29,095 nucleotides of DNA from AC-32 sp035624425. Its GTDB lineage: Bacteria; Actinomycetota; Thermoleophilia; Gaiellales; Gaiellaceae. Every line of letters begins with the position of its first letter. Within the stretch, counting starts at the first letter, position 1. Location: the NCBI GenBank assembly GCA_035624425.1, contig DASPRN010000077.1:1-29095 (forward strand). The letters are read 5' to 3'. A program made the position numbers and the translations under genes. The notes beneath the pieces are model-generated. The model saw only the letters and a list, made by a program, of their open reading frames with translations, was not told the origin of the DNA and searched no databases. Shown piece after piece: positions 27,265-29,095 of this stretch.

Positions 27265-28017
27265 GTGGAAGTCCGCGAGCTCGAGCTGGACCTCGACGCG
27301 TTCGAGGGCCCGTTTGACCTGCTGCTGACGCTCGTCCTCAAGGAGGAGCTGGAGCCGGCCGAGGTCGACGTCGCCGGGATCGTGGTCGCGTTCTGCGAGC
27401 GGCTGGCCGAGCGCAGCGAGCTGGACCTGGAGGCCTGCGGGGAGTTCCTGGTGCTCGTCGCGGCGCTGCTGGAGCTGAAGGCGCGCCTTCTGTTCCCGGA
27501 CGAGGAGGCCGAGCTGTCGGAGCTCGAGCCGGAGGAGGCGGCGGAGGAACTGGCGCGCCGGCTCGCCGAGTACCGGCGCGCGAAGGAGGCAGCGGCGTGG
27601 CTCGCCGAGCGGCTGGAAGGGGAGAGCTCGCGCTTCTTCCGGCTCGGGCCGGCGCCGTTGGCTCCTCGAGTGGAGCGGCGGTTGGCGCCCCAGGAGCCCG
27701 AGGGGCTGGCGGCGGCGCTGCGCGTCCTGGCGGCCGAGCCGCCCGCGGTCTCACTTGCGCACCTGCAGCTGCGCTTTCCGCCGGTGTCGCAGTTCCTGGA
27801 ACGCTTCCGCGCCGTGCTGAGGCGGCGGAGGGTCTTCGACCTCGACGCGGAAGTGGAGGGCATGCCGAGGATCGACCAGGCCGTCGCGTTCCTGGCGCTG
27901 CTGGAGCTGCGCCGCACGGGGGAGGTCTCGCTGGAGCAGGCGTCGTCGTTCGCGCCGATCCGCGTGCGACGATCGGAGAGGAGGGCCGCGTGGACCGAGA
28001 TCGCCCGTTCCGCCTGA
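27265..28017 (+). CDS. scpA: Segregation and condensation protein A (kleisin)
   Basis: 250 aa from GTG 27265. The N-terminus has the ScpA hallmark DLDAFEGPFDLLLTLVLKEELEPAEVDVAGIV, followed by FLVLVAALLELKARLLFP, an acidic linker (EEAELSELEPEEAAEEL), a helical middle and a C-terminal winged helix (DQAVAFLALLELRRTGEVSLEQ). ScpA is the kleisin that bridges the SMC heads and binds ScpB; the complex compacts and separates chromosomes. It overlaps scpB by 28 bp. Confidence 0.94.
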   Translation: MEVRELELDLDAFEGPFDLLLTLVLKEELEPAEVDVAGIVVAFCERLAERSELDLEACGEFLVLVAALLELKARLLFPDEEAELSELEPEEAAEELARRLAEYRRAKEAAAWLAERLEGESSRFFRLGPAPLAPRVERRLAPQEPEGLAAALRVLAAEPPAVSLAHLQLRFPPVSQFLERFRAVLRRRRVFDLDAEVEGMPRIDQAVAFLALLELRRTGEVSLEQASSFAPIRVRRSERRAAWTEIARSA

Positions 28018-28598
28018 TCACCGCCGGGCCGGTCGACCGGCTCGCGCGGACCGTCGAGGCGCTGCTGGTGGTGGCGTCGCAGCCGCTGTCGCCGGAGGAG
28101 CTGGCGGTGGCGGCCGACGACGATCCGGCGCGCGTCGAGACGGCTCTGGGGCTCCTGGGTGAGCGCTTCGCCGAGGAGCGAAGCGGGATCGTGCTCGAGC
28201 GCGTCGCGGGCGGCTGGGCGTTCCGCGCCTCCCGCGAGGCGGCCGAGGCGTGCGCGCGGCTGTTCGAGCGCCCGGTCGAGCGCGGGCTCTCGGCAGCGGC
28301 GCTCGAGACCCTGGCGATCGTCGCCTACCTCGGGCCGGTCTCGCGCCCCGAGATCGCGCGGATCCGCGGTGTCGCGGCCGACTCGGTCGTGGCCGGGCTC
28401 GTCGAGCGCGGGCTGATTGCGGAGTCCGGCCGCGAGGAGGGGGTCGGCGGAGCCGTGCGCTACCGGACGACGCCGCTGTTCGAGCGGGTCTTCGGGCTCG
28501 AGTCGCTCTCGCAGCTCCCCCGGTTGGACGACGTCGGCGAAGACGCGGCCGAGATCCGCGAGCGCCTGGAAGCCGTCGCGGCGCGCCGCGGCGCCTGA
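27990..28598 (+). CDS. scpB: Segregation and condensation protein B
   Basis: 202 aa from GTG 27990, chosen because GGAGAGGAGG lies 6 nt upstream within the end of scpA. Two winged-helix domains: LARTVEALLVVASQPLSPEELAVA to RVAGGWAFRASREAAE, then LSAAALETLAIVAYLGPVSRPEIARIRGVAADSVVAGLVERGLI, the family's most conserved stretch, ending RYRTTPLFERVFGLESLSQLP. ScpB dimers bind ScpA and regulate SMC loading. The 28-bp overlap ensures coupled translation. Confidence 0.94.
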   Translation: MDRDRPFRLITAGPVDRLARTVEALLVVASQPLSPEELAVAADDDPARVETALGLLGERFAEERSGIVLERVAGGWAFRASREAAEACARLFERPVERGLSAAALETLAIVAYLGPVSRPEIARIRGVAADSVVAGLVERGLIAESGREEGVGGAVRYRTTPLFERVFGLESLSQLPRLDDVGEDAAEIRERLEAVAARRGA

Positions 28599-28625
28599 CG
28601 GCCACCTGTCCCTCTTGGCCAGTAC

Positions 28626-28683
28626 GGGGTCTGACCCCGGGGCCGCCAGGGGTCTGACCCCGGTTCGACCGGGGTCTGACCCC
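28626..28683. repeat. Three copies of the palindrome GGGGTCTGACCCC
   Basis: Identical 13-bp palindromes at 28626-28638, 28649-28661 and 28671-28683, spaced 23 and 22 bp start to start (about two helical turns). The last two share CCGGTTC after them. They fill the scpB-rluB gap just upstream of the rluB promoter. Confidence 0.85.
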
Positions 28684-28702
28684 GGTTCCGGGTCGCGCGC
28701 CG

Positions 28703-28708
28703 AATAAT
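28703..28708 (+). promoter_or_regulatory. -10 hexamer of rluB-like gene (leaderless layout)
   Basis: AATAAT, 6 nt before ATG 28715, directly after the three palindromes. Confidence 0.45.
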
Positions 28709-28714
28709 GGCTCG

Positions 28715-29095
28715 ATGCGGCTGAACGCCTACCTCGCACGGGCCGGGGTCGCCTCGCGGCGCGGGGCGGACGAGCTGATCAAGGCCGGCCGCGTGAGGGT
28801 CAACGGCGAGCCGGGGGAGCTGAACACGTTCGTCGGCGCAAACGATGTCGTCGAACTCGACGGCGAGCGCCTTCGTCCACAGGCGCTCGCGTACGTCCTC
28901 CTGCACAAGCCGGCCGGAGTCGTGACCACTGCGCGCGACCCGCAGGGGCGCCGAACCGTCGTCGACCTCGTCGACCATCCCGCCCGGGTCGTCCCCGTCG
29001 GCCGGCTCGACGCGGACACGACCGGCGCGCTCCTGCTGACGAACGACGGCCCGCTCGCGCACAGGCTGGCCCACCCGCGCTACGGTGTCGAGAAG
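28715..29095 (+). CDS. rluB: Pseudouridine synthase, RsuA/RluB family, 3' end cut by window
   Basis: 127 codons from ATG 28715 to the window edge. The N-terminal S4 RNA-binding domain reads MRLNAYLARAGVASRRGADE, LIKAGRVRVNGEPG. The start of the catalytic domain shows YVLLHKPAGVVTTARDPQGR and the active-site motif VGRLDADTTGALLLTNDG, in which the Asp of RLDADT is the nucleophile. These enzymes make pseudouridine in 16S or 23S rRNA; RluB is preferred because the scpA-scpB-rluB order is common. About half of the protein is missing. Confidence 0.9.
   Translation, partial: MRLNAYLARAGVASRRGADELIKAGRVRVNGEPGELNTFVGANDVVELDGERLRPQALAYVLLHKPAGVVTTARDPQGRRTVVDLVDHPARVVPVGRLDADTTGALLLTNDGPLAHRLAHPRYGVEK

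Noticed and set aside
28626..28683. Short CRISPR-like array
   Set aside because: Repeats are 13 bp palindromes with 9-10 bp gaps and only three copies; no cas genes nearby.
26238..28739. 833-codon open frame on the minus strand across lgt, scpA and scpB
   Set aside because: It runs antisense to three clearly recognised genes and has low-complexity Arg/Ser/Ala composition, the usual shadow of GC-rich codons.

Overview
The window looks like chromosomal DNA of a high-GC actinobacterium, most likely of the Thermoleophilia (Gaiellales/Solirubrobacterales) type. Supports are the near-uniform G or C at third codon positions, many GTG starts, an actinobacterial VLRF1-type protein, the order lgt-scpA-scpB-rluB, and a repeated promoter layout in which a -10 hexamer (TANNNT) lies about 6-7 nt from the start codon with no ribosome binding site (leaderless mRNAs). 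The lineage is inferred from gene content; no phylogenetic marker RNA is present. No phage, insertion sequence, CRISPR array, tRNA or rRNA was found.

Left part (1-9.7 kb): a partial PLP aminotransferase; a divergent HNH endonuclease; an intact VapBC toxin-antitoxin pair with a palindrome over its promoter; an orphan gene; a 370-bp stretch full of hairpins; a tiny Lys/Arg-rich protein; a decayed second toxin-antitoxin locus; an EamA transporter and a VLRF1-like protein fired from one symmetric promoter; a secreted protein with collagen-like repeats and a poly-His tail; a YihY/BrkB membrane protein; a two-helix potassium channel; a VOC protein; a small conserved-looking protein.

Central part (8.6-19.4 kb): a divergent ROK regulator and a tightly packed eight-gene operon. 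It encodes a GH4 glycosidase, a BadF-type sugar kinase, an Opp/Dpp-family lipoprotein-dependent ABC importer (one subunit is a permease fused to an ATPase), a GlmS-like SIS sugar-phosphate deaminase/isomerase and a signal-less CE4 deacetylase. Together these suggest import and complete intracellular breakdown of an N-acetylated amino-sugar disaccharide such as chitobiose, with CE4 possibly standing in for NagA. This is the most interesting system in the window; its substrate is inferred.

Right part (19.4-29.1 kb): replicative DNA polymerase III alpha (dnaE); a convergent serine hydrolase with an anchored secreted protein; a divergent ECF sigma factor and its probable membrane anti-sigma factor; a small alpha-helical protein; a 158-nt long imperfect hairpin element; lgt; scpA and scpB (chromosome condensation); three palindromic repeats; and the 5' part of an rluB-type pseudouridine synthase.
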